The notes: generated from the sequence alone by a model not told the origin. DNA of 64,000 nt from Heloderma charlesbogerti (GCA_026122225.1 JANEZZ010002758.1:310001-374000), one strand, 5' to 3'. Numbered from the stretch's first letter, positions 32,438-43,154 are shown. Numbers and translations: made by a program.

Positions 32438-33121
32438 TGTATTTATTTTATAATTATTATTTAATCTACTTATATACCACTTGATAAGATCCCTATGCAG
32501 TTTGCATAAGAAATACATAATATACAATATAAAAACCAATATAAAATAAATACATTTAAAACATTATAGAAACAGTAAAATGGAACAGTGCAATTACACA
32601 TCAGGGAAAGCCTGAGCAAAGAAATGCATCTTTAAGAGGCATCTAAAGTTTGGGAGGGGAGGGGCCATAGCTCAGTGTGATAGAGCACATGCTTGGCATG
32701 CTTAATCCCTTTTAAACTTAGTCCAGGTTTAATCCCCGGCTTCTCCAGGTATGGCAAGGAAAGAATCCTGCCTGAAACCCTTGAGAGCTGCTGCCAGACA
32801 GTGACGATAATGTTGGGCTAGATGGACCAGTGGTCTGACTCACTATAAGGCAGCTTCCTACGTTCCTATGTTGCCACAGTTTCCACCTCTCAGTCCACAC
32901 GTAGGAGTGTTCCAGAGTGTGGGTGCCACGACCGAGAAGGCCCGCTTATGTTCCATTACTTGACGACACACTGTTGGTTGTGGAACGACCAATAAAGCCT
33001 TCTTGAAAGATCTTGGGCTGATCTGGTGTATATAGGGAAAGATGGTTTGCTAGATACCCTGGTCCTGAGTTGTTTAGGGCTTTAGATGTCAACAAAACCT
33101 TGAACGTGGCTCGGTAGCTAA
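32438..33121 (-). mobile_element. L2-like LINE (-) split by a SINE
   Basis: T-rich 3' end with CTTATATACCACTTGATAAG, then AAGAAATGCATCTTTAAGAG, resuming after the SINE at CACGTAGGAGTGTTCCAGAG and TTTAGGGCTTTAGATGTCAA. Old, diverged copy. Confidence 0.65.
32660..32876 (+). mobile_element. tRNA-derived SINE copy (+)
   Basis: GGGGCCATAGCTCAGTGTGA head, GCATGCTTGGCATGC, CCAGGTTTAATCCCCGGC B box, end CTAGATGGACCAGTGGTCTG and TTCCTACGTTCC. Confidence 0.88.
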
Positions 33122-33718
33122 TAGGCAGAATGTACAGATACATCTGTTTGTATGTTTGTTCAGTTTGTATCCCACCTTTCCACCAAATGATGCCCAAAGA
33201 ACTGAATGGGAATTACTCCTGGGCAGACATGCATCACATTGTACTATTAAAGAAGAACATGGTATCTCTGGGCCAGGCCCTGGCAACTTTAAACTTACAA
33301 TCTGGTGTGCTTCCAGACAGGAGGCTCCTAGCACTACCAATTAGAAGGCATTGTGCAGCTATTCTGTCTTTTTCTCCTTAACAGATTTTCTGTGGCACAA
33401 AAAAAAAGACTGAAGAAGCAGTGGGAAAACATGGGAGGGTTATGGGTGGAAAACAACATGGCCCGGATGCACACACACCTAAAATGTCATGAGGCAGGGC
33501 AATTTTGGCACAATAAAAGCCTTGTTCAGAACCACCCCTGGAATTAATATGGACAGAGATCATTTGGAGGTATTTGATGTTCAGGGTATGTTGCTTTGGA
33601 AACAGATAATGTAGTCAGAAGATGCCATAAAGCTGAGGGAAGTTTCTCTGTCTTTTTTCTTTTAATTATTCTGTTTTCCCCCTCTTCCTTTCTTTCTCTT
33701 GCTTTGTCTTCTCCCTAG

Positions 33719-33835
33719 TCAGACACAGAGTTTTGGGATAAGATGCAAGCAGAGTGGGAAGAAATGGCTCGCAGAAACTGGATTTCTGAAAGCCAAGAAG
33801 CACAAGGCCAAGGAGCAGTCTCCATTAATGAGAAG
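33719..33835 (+). CDS. PEX5L: PEX5L window exon 5 (HCN-binding core, second half)
   Basis: Encodes residues 178-216, starting SDTEFWDKMQAEWEEMARR and ending with a polar Gln/Ser stretch. The Trp/acidic helix continues the HCN-binding core. It also resembles the aromatic motifs by which PEX5 proteins dock to PEX14, although that role is not shown for PEX5L. A long pyrimidine tract precedes the CCCTAG acceptor at 33718; the donor is GTAATG at 33836. 117 bp, phase 0 at both ends. Confidence 0.97.
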
Positions 33836-34444
33836 GTAATGCTGATGCTGTGGAGAAGGAAGGCCCCAGGGATTGCGGGGGGCAACAGTGGAAGCTTGGC
33901 TAGAATGTTGCACTTCCTAATAGCTAGCAGACGGAATAAGGACATTGCAAATGCCTTTCCAATTCATTCTAATTTGCATAATTGATTCAATCTCCAACAT
34001 TTAGCATCTCACTGGCAGAATTTCAGCACATTCTTAGACCACAAATGCAAGTAATGGCCACTGCTTAGCTGCCACGGAATACCGTGGCCCCACGGTACCT
34101 CCGCCTCTCCCCTCCCATGATGTTTAGCCAGGCAAAACATATGCTGGGCCACTGCTGTGATGTGATTTTCCATGCCCCACCCCCTGCAGTTTAGTGGCTG
34201 CCTCTTGCAAAAATGGAGAAACTCACAAGATGAAGAGCAAGGAGAGGAGACGATGCAGAGCGTTCCCTTTTGTAACATGCCATTCCAAGCATATCCACTC
34301 AGTGAACTGTGAGCATATTCAATGCATAAAACATTTTTAATAAGGACAAAGCCAGCTCGTCCATCAGTCCCCAGCAGTCCCATTGAGAATCAGCCACTCT
34401 ATCCTTTGAAGGAAAAACAATGATTTTTTAAGGTCCCTCCTACA

Positions 34445-34783
34445 CAGGGCTGGCATCAAGGGTAGGTATGGTCGGGCACCTGCCAAGGGCCCACAGACAA
34501 GGTTCCCCTGGAGTCGCTCCTCCTCTTCACCATTGCAACCTGCCTGTGCACCTACCTCTCTCACTCTGGCCGAGGCAACGGTGGTGATGAGGAGAAGGCG
34601 CGGTGGATGCCGCTGCCTGCTTGCTCACTGGCTCTCTGCCTGTCAAGCGAGCAAGGGGTAGCGATGATGAGGAAGAAGAGGAGGAGGAGTTAGTGACAGG
34701 GGCGGTGAGAACGTAGACTCATGAAGGACGGGGCATTGAGGGTGTCTTGCCCAAGGGTCCACAAAAGCCTGGAACCAGCACTG
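34445..34783 (+). mobile_element. hAT-like MITE, family 2 (+), intact
   Basis: CAGGGCTGGCATCAAGGGTA to CCTGGAACCAGCACTG. Target duplication CTCCTACA (34437-34444) and CTCATACA (34784-34791), 7 of 8. The cleanest copy of the family, 339 bp, in intron 5 about 200 bp before exon 6. Confidence 0.9.
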
Positions 34784-34851
34784 CTCATACATATGGCCAG
34801 GAAAGCTTCCCACGTGAACAGGAGAGAATGAGCAATTTAACTTCCGGTAGC

Positions 34852-34934
34852 TTAGGCTGCAGTCCCATACACACTTTCCTGGGAGTAAGCCTCGGGACTT
34901 TCTTCTGAGTAGTCATGAATAGGATTGCACCATT
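34852..34934. mobile_element. Harbinger-like miniature element
   Basis: GGCTGCAGTCCCATACACAC to AATAGGATTGCACCATTAA, with the shared GGGAGTAAGCC core. Ends about 50 bp before exon 6. Confidence 0.65.
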
Positions 34935-34986
34935 AAACTCCTTTGGTTCTGCGTCTCATTATCCCCACATTCATTCTCTGTTTCAG

Positions 34987-35130
34987 GGCTATTATTTTCA
35001 TACAGAAAATCCTTTCAAAGACTGGCCTGGTGCTTTTGAGGAAGGACTGAGAAAGCTGAGGGAGGGGAACTTGCCCCTCACCATCTTATACCTGGAGGCT
35101 GCTATCCTCCAAGATCCTCATTATGCCGAG
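34987..35130 (+). CDS. PEX5L: PEX5L window exon 6 (first TPR repeat)
   Basis: Encodes residues 217-264: GYYFHTENPFKDWPGAFEEG, then the first TPR helix pair ending EAAILQDPHYAE. This opens the TPR domain, which in PEX5 and PEX5L reads a C-terminal tripeptide (Ser-Lys-Leu-like in PEX5, Ser-Asn-Leu of HCN for TRIP8b). Acceptor TTTCAG at 34986, donor GTATTC at 35131, phase 0 at both ends. The Pro-His-Tyr-Ala turn differs slightly from the Pro-Gly-Asp-Ala I recall in mammals. Confidence 0.97.
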
Positions 35131-35600
35131 GTATTCACCCTGCTTGTTATCCGGAACTGGGAAAAGTTCACTTGAGCTTATTTGCAGAGAGAACCTCTAG
35201 TCATCCTCGTACTTAATATAATGTGTGTCCAAAACATCTCTAATATAATCAAGGTGAGGGGAATGTACCATCATACTGAAAGGAAGAAGTTCACAATTCA
35301 GGATGAACCCACATTTTGTATTCAGAACAAAGCCTGCAATATCTACGCAATTGCTTCAGATGTTTAGATTCGAGATACTCATGTAACAGGATTCGAGAAC
35401 TGTAGAATCTGGTGACTTCTCAATTTGGCTTGTTTCAGAGAAACCATAGTTAACATTAAACACAGTTCATCAGTTCGGACAATGGTCTAAGCAAAAACAG
35501 AAGTAAACATTTCCGAACTTCTTCTTGCAGCCACACTGGGGGACGCAGGGGGGGAGCATGCAAGCCCGAGGTTTGCTGTGGCTCATTCTTAATACACTAA

Positions 35601-35704
35601 GGGCGCAATCCTATGCATGTTTAGACAGAGAGAAGGCCTACAGCGTCCAGCATGCTTGGCATTATGGGACTTTTTTCTGTCTAAACACAGATTGGATTGT
35701 GCCC
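35601..35704. mobile_element. Harbinger-like miniature element, TAA duplication
   Basis: GGGCGCAATCCTATGCATG to TTGGATTGTGCCC, flanked by TAA on both sides (35598-35600 and 35705-35707). 3-bp TAA duplication fits PIF/Harbinger. Confidence 0.8.
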
Positions 35705-35711
35705 TAAGTCT

Positions 35712-35835
35712 GCCTTCTCCAACCTGGTGCTCTCTAGATGTGTTGGACCGCAACTCCCAACATGGTATGAACAGCTTTAGCTGGCAGTTGCAGTCCAACA
35801 CATCTGGAGGGCATAAGATTGAGGATTGCTGCAGT
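35712..35835. mobile_element. Miniature hAT element
   Basis: Palindromic body CTCTAGATGTGTTGGACCGC and AGTCCAACACATCTGGAGGG. Confidence 0.7.
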
Positions 35836-36051
35836 AAGCTTCCATTTAGCATGATATTGGAACTGGGCCACCGAAGACCAAATTATACGTAATGCATGTA
35901 TTTTGTTTTCCTCATTGTGATTTTTTTAAAATCAAAGTAGCAGTCACGGCTGCAATCTTAGCTAGAGAATCAGGGCCTCTGACTGTTTTTCTACTCAAAA
36001 TGGCCCTTAACCTGCTTTTCTCCCTGCAGGGGAAAAGGAACAGGTAACAAT

Positions 36052-36339
36052 GGGCAGTATCCAATGTTGTCATTCCACAAACTCAAATAGTGCTAGCAGA
36101 GCTCTGCTGAACCTTTCCATTTGCGCAACTGGTTTTGCAAACAGATGCGCAACAGGCTGCACAATGGGTGCAACTGGTTGCACAAGATGTTGCACAAGAG
36201 TTAAGTGCAACTGCTTGCACAACTGTGCTTGCACAAATGTAATTTTAGCTGGACTCTTCTCTTCTGCATAGTTCAGAATCTATTTTCCACTAGCGCAATA
36301 TCATTTGCACTGACAGAATGACACAGCTAGATACTGCCC
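36052..36339. mobile_element. Miniature element with GGGCAGTATC termini
   Basis: A perfect 10-bp terminal inverted repeat GGGCAGTATC/GATACTGCCC bounds 288 bp. The interior is crowded with TTGCACAA, GTGCAACTG and TGCGCAAC words in both orientations (36115-36245). Superfamily unknown. Confidence 0.7.
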
Positions 36340-36794
36340 TGTATCTATTCCTTTGCAGTGGAAATGCAGTTGTGGGTTAGCTGGCCCTTGGCCTGCCCTC
36401 TGCTCAACACTGCAGCTTCCAAGGCTGCTTTTGGTTATTTAAAAGATAAAGTTGGGGAAAACGCAGAACTAAGCGCCATGTGTAGCTTAGGTCTGAGGCT
36501 GGCCCAGCATTGCACCAGCCGGAACTAAGAGTCATGAGGGTTGTAGGACTCCTCAGATATCAGATGACATTTCAGCTTGTACATCCCAAGCCACTGTTCG
36601 CACCATTGCATCTGGGGTCCATCTGTGGGATCGGTTTGCTCCAAATGGGTGGGAAGGAGAGCATAGGGAGGCTGTGGATTACAAGGATCAATGCTCTCTT
36701 GAGCCAGTTTGTAATAACAGCAGTGTCAATGCAGGAGCCCTGCATCATGTTAAAGTGATGCTGATAGCTCTCCAGCCACTAACACTGTCAATAT

Positions 36795-36990
36795 GGAGGG
36801 ACTGTGGCTCAGTGGTAGAGCCCCTGCTTTGCATGCAGAAGGTTGAAGGTTCAATCCCTGGCAACTCCAGGTAGGGCTGGAAAAAAATCCTGCTTGAAAC
36901 CCTGAAGAGCCGCTGCCAGTCAGTGTCAATAATACCGAGCTAGATGGACCTATGGTCTGACTCAATATAAAGCACCTTCCTATATCTGTA
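36795..36990 (+). mobile_element. tRNA-derived SINE copy (+)
   Basis: GGGACTGTGGCTCAGTGGTA head, GAAGGTTCAATCCCTGGC B box, CCGAGCTAGATGGACCTATG body. Well preserved; in intron 6, about 190 bp before exon 7. Confidence 0.9.
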
Positions 36991-37038
36991 AGGCACACAA
37001 TCCCACAAATTGTGTTTTCGGCTCTTCCTTGCTTTTCT

Positions 37039-37068
37039 GTTTTGTTTTGTTTTGTTTTGTTTGTTTTG
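37039..37068. repeat. GTTTT pentamer repeat
   Basis: About six GTTTT units, 116 bp before the exon 7 acceptor. Confidence 0.95.
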
Positions 37069-37183
37069 CAGACTTCACTTTTGTAAAACCACCTACACAG
37101 CAACTTTAACTCTTAACAAAAATGCAGGATTTATTCTGCCAATACCCAGCAGTGCAATAACCCTACCACTCTCTATGTTGCAG

Positions 37184-37254
37184 GCCTGGCAGTTTCTTGG
37201 AATAACGCAAGCAGAGAATGAAAACGAGCAGGGAGCCATCGTCGCTCTCCAAAG
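37184..37254 (+). CDS. PEX5L: PEX5L window exon 7 (second TPR, helix A)
   Basis: Encodes residues 265-287 plus two bases of Arg 288: AWQFLGITQAENENEQGAIV then ALQ. This is the second TPR, one of the most conserved parts of PEX5 and PEX5L; the Asn-Glu-Asn-Glu turn is characteristic. Acceptor TTGCAG at 37183, donor GTAGAC at 37255. Only 71 bp and phase-shifting, so skipping would break the frame. Confidence 0.97.
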
Positions 37255-37439
37255 GTAGACAGTGTTAACTGCGGTGGATGATCTGTTCAGTGCTATGCAA
37301 AAAATAACTGAGTGGTTGCCATGTTGGTCTCAATGGAAGATAAAAGGGATCCTGAAATCATTTGGATATCTTGTTTTGTACCACTTGGGGCTGCTTTCAA
37401 GTTGCTGTTTTGGAACAGGAACTGAGATTCGTTCTAAAA

Positions 37440-37574
37440 CAAGGGTGGGCAACTTGTAGCCCCCATATGTTTTGGCCTATAATTCCCATCAGCCCTAATC
37501 AGCATAGGGAATGGTGTGGAATGATGGGAGTTGTAGGCTAAAACATCTGGAGGGCCACAAGTTGCCCACCCCTG
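37440..37574. mobile_element. Miniature hAT element, intact
   Basis: CAAGGGTGGGCAACTTGTAG to CTACAAGTTGCCCACCCCTG-type ends, 135 bp, palindromic. Flanks TTCTAAAA and TACTACAA match at 6 of 8. Confidence 0.83.
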
Positions 37575-37983
37575 TACTACAAGGAGAGAGCTGTACTGTA
37601 CAACTTGGAAACATGCTACCATGCTGTTAGGTGATCCAACCAAAGCTGGCCATACCATACCAAGCAATAAGAAGTGATAGCTGCAGGCAGTAGGTTAGAA
37701 AGGAATGTCATTTTCTGATCAGTGTGTCATTAAAAAAAGAAACTCTTGTTCCAGAACAATGGTTGTCATATTGAATTTTTGCTTTAAGTTCAGAAATGTC
37801 TAATGCCAGCCAAAGGCATGATCCAAATCATTTTGGATCTTGATGAACACCTGTTGTTATTTAACATTGTGCTTGTGTATTGCATTTCAGCTCAATGGAA
37901 CATAATGGGGTTGGGGGGGGGAGTTCCCCCTGGGGTAGATATTATAGAAAGATAGTGTTGTTGTAGTTGTGTCTCTAACCCTA

Positions 37984-38047
37984 TTCATAGAATCATAGAA
38001 TAGTAGGGTTGGAAGGGGCCTACAAGACCATCGAGTCCAACCCCCAG
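37984..38047 (-). mobile_element. CR1 LINE 3' tail (-)
   Basis: TTCATAGAATCATAGAATAG then GGAAGGGGCCTACAAGACCA. Only about 60 bp. Confidence 0.87.
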
Positions 38048-39039
38048 GAGTTGGACTATTCAGGAGTTGTTGCTCCTGTGTAGAGCAAAGGTATGGGGCT
38101 ACATTGACTAGCCCTGCCCTTGATGTAATGTTTGCCAAGTAGCCCCTCCCCCTGACATCTGTGTGTAGGAAGAGGGGGCCTTTGTGGGTACAGCTGCGTG
38201 TGTGAAGGCTTTTTTGTAACCTGGAACCTTGCATGAACAGGGTATCTGCAAAGGCCCACTCCCTGCACATGTCTGTGCTGTACATGCAGACACTATGGCT
38301 GGGGGGGGGGGTTTACTTAGCACATACAACATCAGAGATAGGGCTACTTGGTACAGCACCATTCCATGCTCTAGTGTGGCTCTACATGGGAGCAACAGCA
38401 CCTGAATAGGGGCTTCTGTTATGCATCCAACCAACGATGGGTGAAATCTCAGAAGCTGAGCGGTGGATAGGAATCAGTAGGATTTCCAGTAGTCAAAAAG
38501 CACGGCTTGAGTACCTTGCATCCATCCTTGCCCCTTCCCGTTCCTAATGCAAGCAGAATAAATTATGCAAAGTGTATGCAAGTTTGCTTTCATTTGCATA
38601 ATTAGTACATGACAGCATTTTGTGTGGAATTGGAGCCACCTTGGTGCAGGAACTAGAATACTATTTTTTAAGCTCTTATAACCCTGAAGCTAATGTATCC
38701 TTAAAATTATCTGCAAAACCTAATCTAGTCTATTACTGAATCAAGCAAATAGAAACACAGAAGGGAAGCTGACGTTGTCTGGCAAACATGACTCTGCAAA
38801 CGAGAGAACTCTTTGGTATTCCTGGCACTTGCACCGTTTCTGAAGGTTTATCTCTTCATTAGAAGTGCTCCTTAATTGAGCTGAACTCAGTCTGACAGCG
38901 ACGTTAAGTATATGGTGATCTTTGCTGCTGCAGCAGCAGCCGCCGTTCCAGTGCCAGGCAGATGACAATCATGCCATGCTTTCCTCCAAAATACTAGTCA
39001 TTATTTCCCTTTTGTGCCCAGCACGTTAGCTGCATCGTG

Positions 39040-39392
39040 TTGATTTATTTACCAATATTTATGAATCACTTACATTAAAAGAATTTCTAAGCTATGTACA
39101 AATAACACTATACAAAAACAGAAAAAATACTGCACAACAGCAAGGAAGACCAGATAACCATTTGGGGAAAGCTTGATGGAACAAGCACATTTCCAGTAGG
39201 GTCAGTGCCTGTCTGATTGCACTGGTAGGAGTTCAGAGAGTGGGCGGTATGATACTAAAGGCCGTGTGTCCATCTTCCCCAACATGGCACGCTTGAGACT
39301 ACAATGCCCAGCACCCCCCAGCCAGCATGACTGGCTTGGGAATGCTGGGAGTTGTAGTTCAACACATCTCAAGTGTGCCAGGTTGGGGAAGG
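39040..39392 (-). mobile_element. Old L2 3' end followed by miniature hAT element
   Basis: 39040-39250 is a reverse L2-like 3' end (TTATTTACCAATATTTATGA). 39270-39392 is a separate palindromic hAT miniature: CTTCCCCAACATGGCACGC to CAAGTGTGCCAGGTTGGGG. The strand given refers to the L2. Confidence 0.6.
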
Positions 39393-40296
39393 GCTGCCCT
39401 GTTCCGAGCTATCACAGACAGGACCTCCAATGACACAGGCACCACTAGGAAGGTATCTCCTGAGTGCAGCAATCAAGCAGGCAGGTAGGGACACCCCGCC
39501 CAGACGCTGCGCTCACCACCCGCCTGCCTCCTCATTCACTCCTGCCCGCCTGGTTGCTCCTGGCCAGTGCCCCTTACCAGCCACAGGGCACCCATGAGAA
39601 GTTGGCCAACTTCTTGCAAGGGCTCTGCAGCTACAGCCCCCCTCCCTGCCCACCACGGTAAGGAGAAGTGGCGGCACAGCCAGCAGGTTGCTCTCCATTG
39701 CCCTGCCAGCTGGTGTCTTGCTGCGACAAATGCCACAGTGTGAGAACAGCTGGGACGGCTCTCCAGAGCACCTGCTGGAGGCGGCGGGGAGGCAGCGGCG
39801 GGCCCTCCTGGCAGGGCAGAGGGAGAGCAGTGCAATTTGCCACTCTTCCCACTCGGCTCCGTCAGACCTCCCCAGCTAGCTTTAATCAGCCCAAAGGGGC
39901 AAGGATCGGGAGAGTGAGTGCAAACACCTTTTCCACAGCCTCAAGCTGCAAAACTGAAACCGGTGCCATGCTATATGTTCAGATGCAGCACTGGATGCCT
40001 CAGTTGGAATGGCAGTAAATGTGGCATCAAGGTTGCTGCGAAGATAGGCGATGTTTACTTCAAAGTGTCTAGCAAAAGAATCACTGCAGGCTCCTGAAGG
40101 GACTAGGGCTTAGTTTACTGGAACGGAGGTTAACAGCCCCCAGACCAACTTAAAAAGCTCCACTGGAGGGCTCCTCAAGACACAATGGAGGCAGTGAAAT
40201 AAGCCCTTTGTGCTGCCCTCACCCCACACGGTAGGCACGATTATGCACTCTCATTTGCGTTGGGTTAGCTTTGCAGTCAGACGTCCACCACCTCCA
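39393..40296. other. Intron 7, GC-rich block without recognised gene
   Basis: 39480-39880 is GC rich (CCACCCGCCTGCCTC, GGCGGCGGGGAGGCAGCGGC) and open in several frames on both strands. No splice-flanked exon or protein similarity is recognised. It could be an old repeat or a CpG-rich element. Confidence 0.35.
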
Positions 40297-40304
40297 CTCT
40301 AGAG

Positions 40305-40483
40305 CAGCAGATGCTGGTGGCTCCGATGTCTGTGGGCTGATGAATCTTCCCCAGGTTTCAGTCAGAACTCTAAAGGAGCTACCCAAGGTGCTTGGATAGC
40401 TCCTTTAGAGTTCTGGCTGGTTCTGACTGAAACCCAGAGCGCATTCCACACCCCACTGACATTGGAGCCACCAGCCTCCACTG
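40305..40483. mobile_element. hAT-type MITE, family 1
   Basis: CAGCAGATGCTGGTGGCTCC to GGAGCCACCAGCCTCCACTG, 179 bp. Flanks CTCTAGAG (40297-40304) and CTCTAGCC (40484-40491) match at 6 of 8. Confidence 0.87.
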
Positions 40484-40753
40484 CTCTAGCCTTCACCCAG
40501 CTTGTTTCATCGCAGCCAGTCAGCACTGACCATGGTGGACTGGATGGACAAATAGTTTGACCTGGTATAATGGAATGTTCCAGGGGAAAATTCCAGATGC
40601 TCATGTGGGCCCCAGTGAACTGCCTGGATGCATCTTCTGAGAGGCACATCTGAGGTCAACAGTTGTTGTATAAAGCTCACTGCCGGCAAATAGCGCTGGA
40701 TGTCTTTGGGAACAAGAATGAATCGTTAAGCTGCTCCTTTTGGCTAGAAACTA

Positions 40754-40846
40754 AGGCTGAATTCCTATACGAATTTACTTGGGACTAGGTCTCATTAAAC
40801 TCAGCTGAACTTACTGCCAAGTAAGCTGCACGGAATTGCACTGGTA
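40754..40846. mobile_element. Harbinger-like miniature element
   Basis: GGCTGAATTCCTATACGAAT, GAACTTACTGCCAAGTAAGC and GGAATTGCACTGGTAA; diverged copy 130 bp before exon 8. Confidence 0.55.
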
Positions 40847-40975
40847 ATTAAAAACAAAAGATTTAAAAATAAATTCCTTGGTAGGCTTAGCTCAAAGCTC
40901 AAAGCCCCGCATTCCAGTCAACAGGCCTCATGCCAGCACACTGAGAGGAATCACGTTTCCCTTTATGTCGTTCAG

Positions 40976-41173
40976 GTGCTTAGAGCTTCAGCCAAACAAC
41001 TTGAAAGCTTTGATGGCCTTGGCTGTCAGCTTCACAAACACCGGCCATCAGCAGGAGGCCTACGAAGCACTAAGAAGCTGGATCAAGCAGAATCCCAAGT
41101 ACAAGTACATAGTGCGGAGCAAGAAAGGATCCCCAGCACTTACCAGGAGAATGTCCAAGACAACAAACGAAAG
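40976..41173 (+). CDS. PEX5L: PEX5L window exon 8 (TPR 2-3 and linker)
   Basis: Completes Arg 288 and encodes residues 289-353 plus two bases of 354: CLELQPNNLKALMALAVSFT, the third TPR ending WIKQNPKYKYIV, then the basic linker SKKGSPALTRRMSK. The linker between the two TPR triplets is typical of PEX5L. The region after RRMSK reads TTNESS where mammals as I recall have SPVDSS. Acceptor GTTCAG at 40975, donor GTGACA at 41174. Confidence 0.97.
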
Positions 41174-42026
41174 GTGACAGTAATGGCCCAATTAAGTGGG
41201 CTGGTGAACTAGACTTGGGATAGTGAAATACCAGACATCTGGTCATGCCTCTGAATCATTTGCTCTTTGAAGAATGAAGACCAGTGGTGGGTCTGCATGG
41301 GGGGAATAAATGTCTGCACCATTGCAATTTCTAATTTTGATGAACAATGAAGTCTTCCAGCTGGATGCAAAAGCTCTGAGTGCATACCTGAAGCATTGCC
41401 ACATCCGTACAGGGACTTCTCCAGTTTTCCCTTCTGACTGCAGCTCTTTTTTGTACTGTGTCACTTGCCATGGGGAGGGTCTCCTGACTTTTGTGGAGGC
41501 ACAAGGGGCTGGTATGGGGAAGGGGAGTCTTGAGAAGTCACCATGCGCATGTGGAAGCCTGCATGTGGCAGCTTGGATCCTGCCCTTTGTACCTCAGTAG
41601 TGGCACAGTATAGCTGTTTTCTGTGGATCACGAACTAGAATCTACTCCAAGCCTTTTCCTCTTATGTAGTGTAGATGACAAAAGTTACAGTCTTATGGAG
41701 AAGAGAATTATAGTAGTCACAGTAGTTTCTTTTTGTGCAGAGTTCACTTGGCTTCACAAGTTGTCTTACACACATACATAGCCAGTTCAACACTAGAGCA
41801 GTCTGCAGTCTTGTCCTCCCTGTGCATGTTAGGTGGGCTCCTCTCCCCCTTTAAGGGGGTATATGGGCAAGGAATTGGTGAGTGCACAGGTACTAGCCAA
41901 TAGGTGCCCATCAAAAGTCAGCATTTCACTGGTTCCAGCTGAAATACTAAAATCCCATTGAACTGGTTTGGGCAGAGTTTGGACAGAAAATTATACCATG
42001 TGGTTTGAGGACAGGAGTGGCTCTTT
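41174..42026. other. Intron 8, unassigned part
   Basis: No repeat, RNA gene or extra exon recognised. Confidence 0.4.
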
Positions 42027-42563
42027 GTTGTTTACTCGTTCAGTCGCTTCTGACTCTTCGTGACTTCATGGACCAGCCCACGCCAGAGCTTCCTGTTGGC
42101 CGTCACCACGCCCAGCTCCCCCAAGGTCGAGTCCATCACCTCCAGAATATCATCCATCCATCTAGCCCTTGGTCGGCCCCTCTTCCTTTTGCCTTCCACT
42201 TTCCCTAGCGTCAGCATCTTCTCCAGGGTATCCTGTCTTTTCATTATGTGGCCAAAGTACTTCAGTTTTGCCTTTAATATCATTCCCTCAAGTGAGCAGT
42301 CTAGCTTTATTTCCTGGAGTATGGACTGGTTTGATCTCCTTGCAGTCCAAGGCACTCTCAGAATTTTCCTCCAGCACCACAGTTCAAAAGCATCTATCTT
42401 CCTTCGCTCAGCCTTCCTTGTGGTCCAGCTCTCACAGCCATAGGTTACTACAGGGAATACCATTGCTTTAACTATGCAGACTTTTGTTGTCAGTGTGATG
42501 TCTCTGCTCTTAACAAGATTTGTCATGGATCTCCTCCCAAGAAGTAAACGTCTTCTGCATCAG
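42027..42563 (-). mobile_element. BovB/RTE LINE 3' end (-)
   Basis: Minus-strand frame from about 42562 to 42032 encodes the BovB reverse transcriptase C-terminus: MTNLVKSRDITLTTK, VVTYGCESWTTRKAERRK, DAFELWCWRKILRVPWTARR, GRPRARWMDD. The M-initiated stretch is 164 codons with no stop, so the copy is fairly young. The RRLLLGRRSMTNL motif continues past the Met toward 42562. The 3' tail lies at 42027-42060 (AGTCAGAAGCGACTGAACGA). It is oriented against PEX5L and ends just before the exon 9 acceptor. Confidence 0.93.
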
Positions 42564-42593
42564 TCTCTACATTGTGCTGCTCTCTTCATCTAG

Positions 42594-42759
42594 TTCATTG
42601 CTGGAAGAGGTGAAGGAGCTGTACCTGGAAGGAGCTCATCAGAATGGTGAGATGATAGACCCGGACTTACAAACAGGACTTGGTGTGCTCTTCCATCTGA
42701 GTGGGGAATTTAACAGAGCAATAGATGCATTTAGTGCTGCCCTCACCGTAAGACCAGAG
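42594..42759 (+). CDS. PEX5L: PEX5L window exon 9 (TPR after linker)
   Basis: Completes Ser 354 and encodes residues 355-409: LLEEVKELYLEGAHQNGEMI, then DPDLQTGLGVLFHLSGEFNR and the TPR end LTVRPE. The acceptor ATCTAG at 42593 is unusual in its setting: a BovB LINE copy on the opposite strand ends only about 30-40 bp upstream, so the branch point must lie in LINE-derived sequence or in the short gap. Donor GTAAGT at 42760 is a perfect consensus. Confidence 0.97.
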
Positions 42760-43154
42760 GTAAGTTTTACACTTTTGCACTAAGGTTTTATACTTTACCC
42801 TCCTGCCTTTTCTCTCTTTTTTTTTTTAAGCTGGCCTGCATGAACAGGCTGTCACTCCAGCAGCAGCCATTAATACTTTAAGGCCTGAAATAGAAACATT
42901 AATCGCAAAGAGAGTTTCATTTTCAAATAGTTTTATTTCTGTCCTGTTTCTGGCCTGCCTGCAAATGAATCAAAGTAGCTCTATAGGAAGTTATCCATAA
43001 CTCTGAGTCATGTTCTCAAGTTCTGTGTCAGTTAATGGAGAAGACCATTACTTTATTTCTGCCCCAATCATTAATTTGAAGTGGTGGGCAAAAAATAGAA
43101 CACTATCTGCACGAGGATTGTGCCAATACTAGGAAACTGTCATTGTGTTGTCAG

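Noticed and set aside
36795..36870. tRNA-like A and B boxes in SINE heads (also at 8555, 32660, 52302)
   Set aside because: They belong to SINEs with long 3' bodies; no cloverleaf with acceptor stem is complete, so they are not tRNA genes.
39480..39880. GC-rich region with several 60-116 codon frames
   Set aside because: No similarity to a known protein, frames open on both strands, no convincing splice sites; kept only as an unassigned block.
42032..42526. 164-codon minus-strand frame as a host gene
   Set aside because: The sequence is clearly the C-terminus of a BovB reverse transcriptase, 5' truncated.
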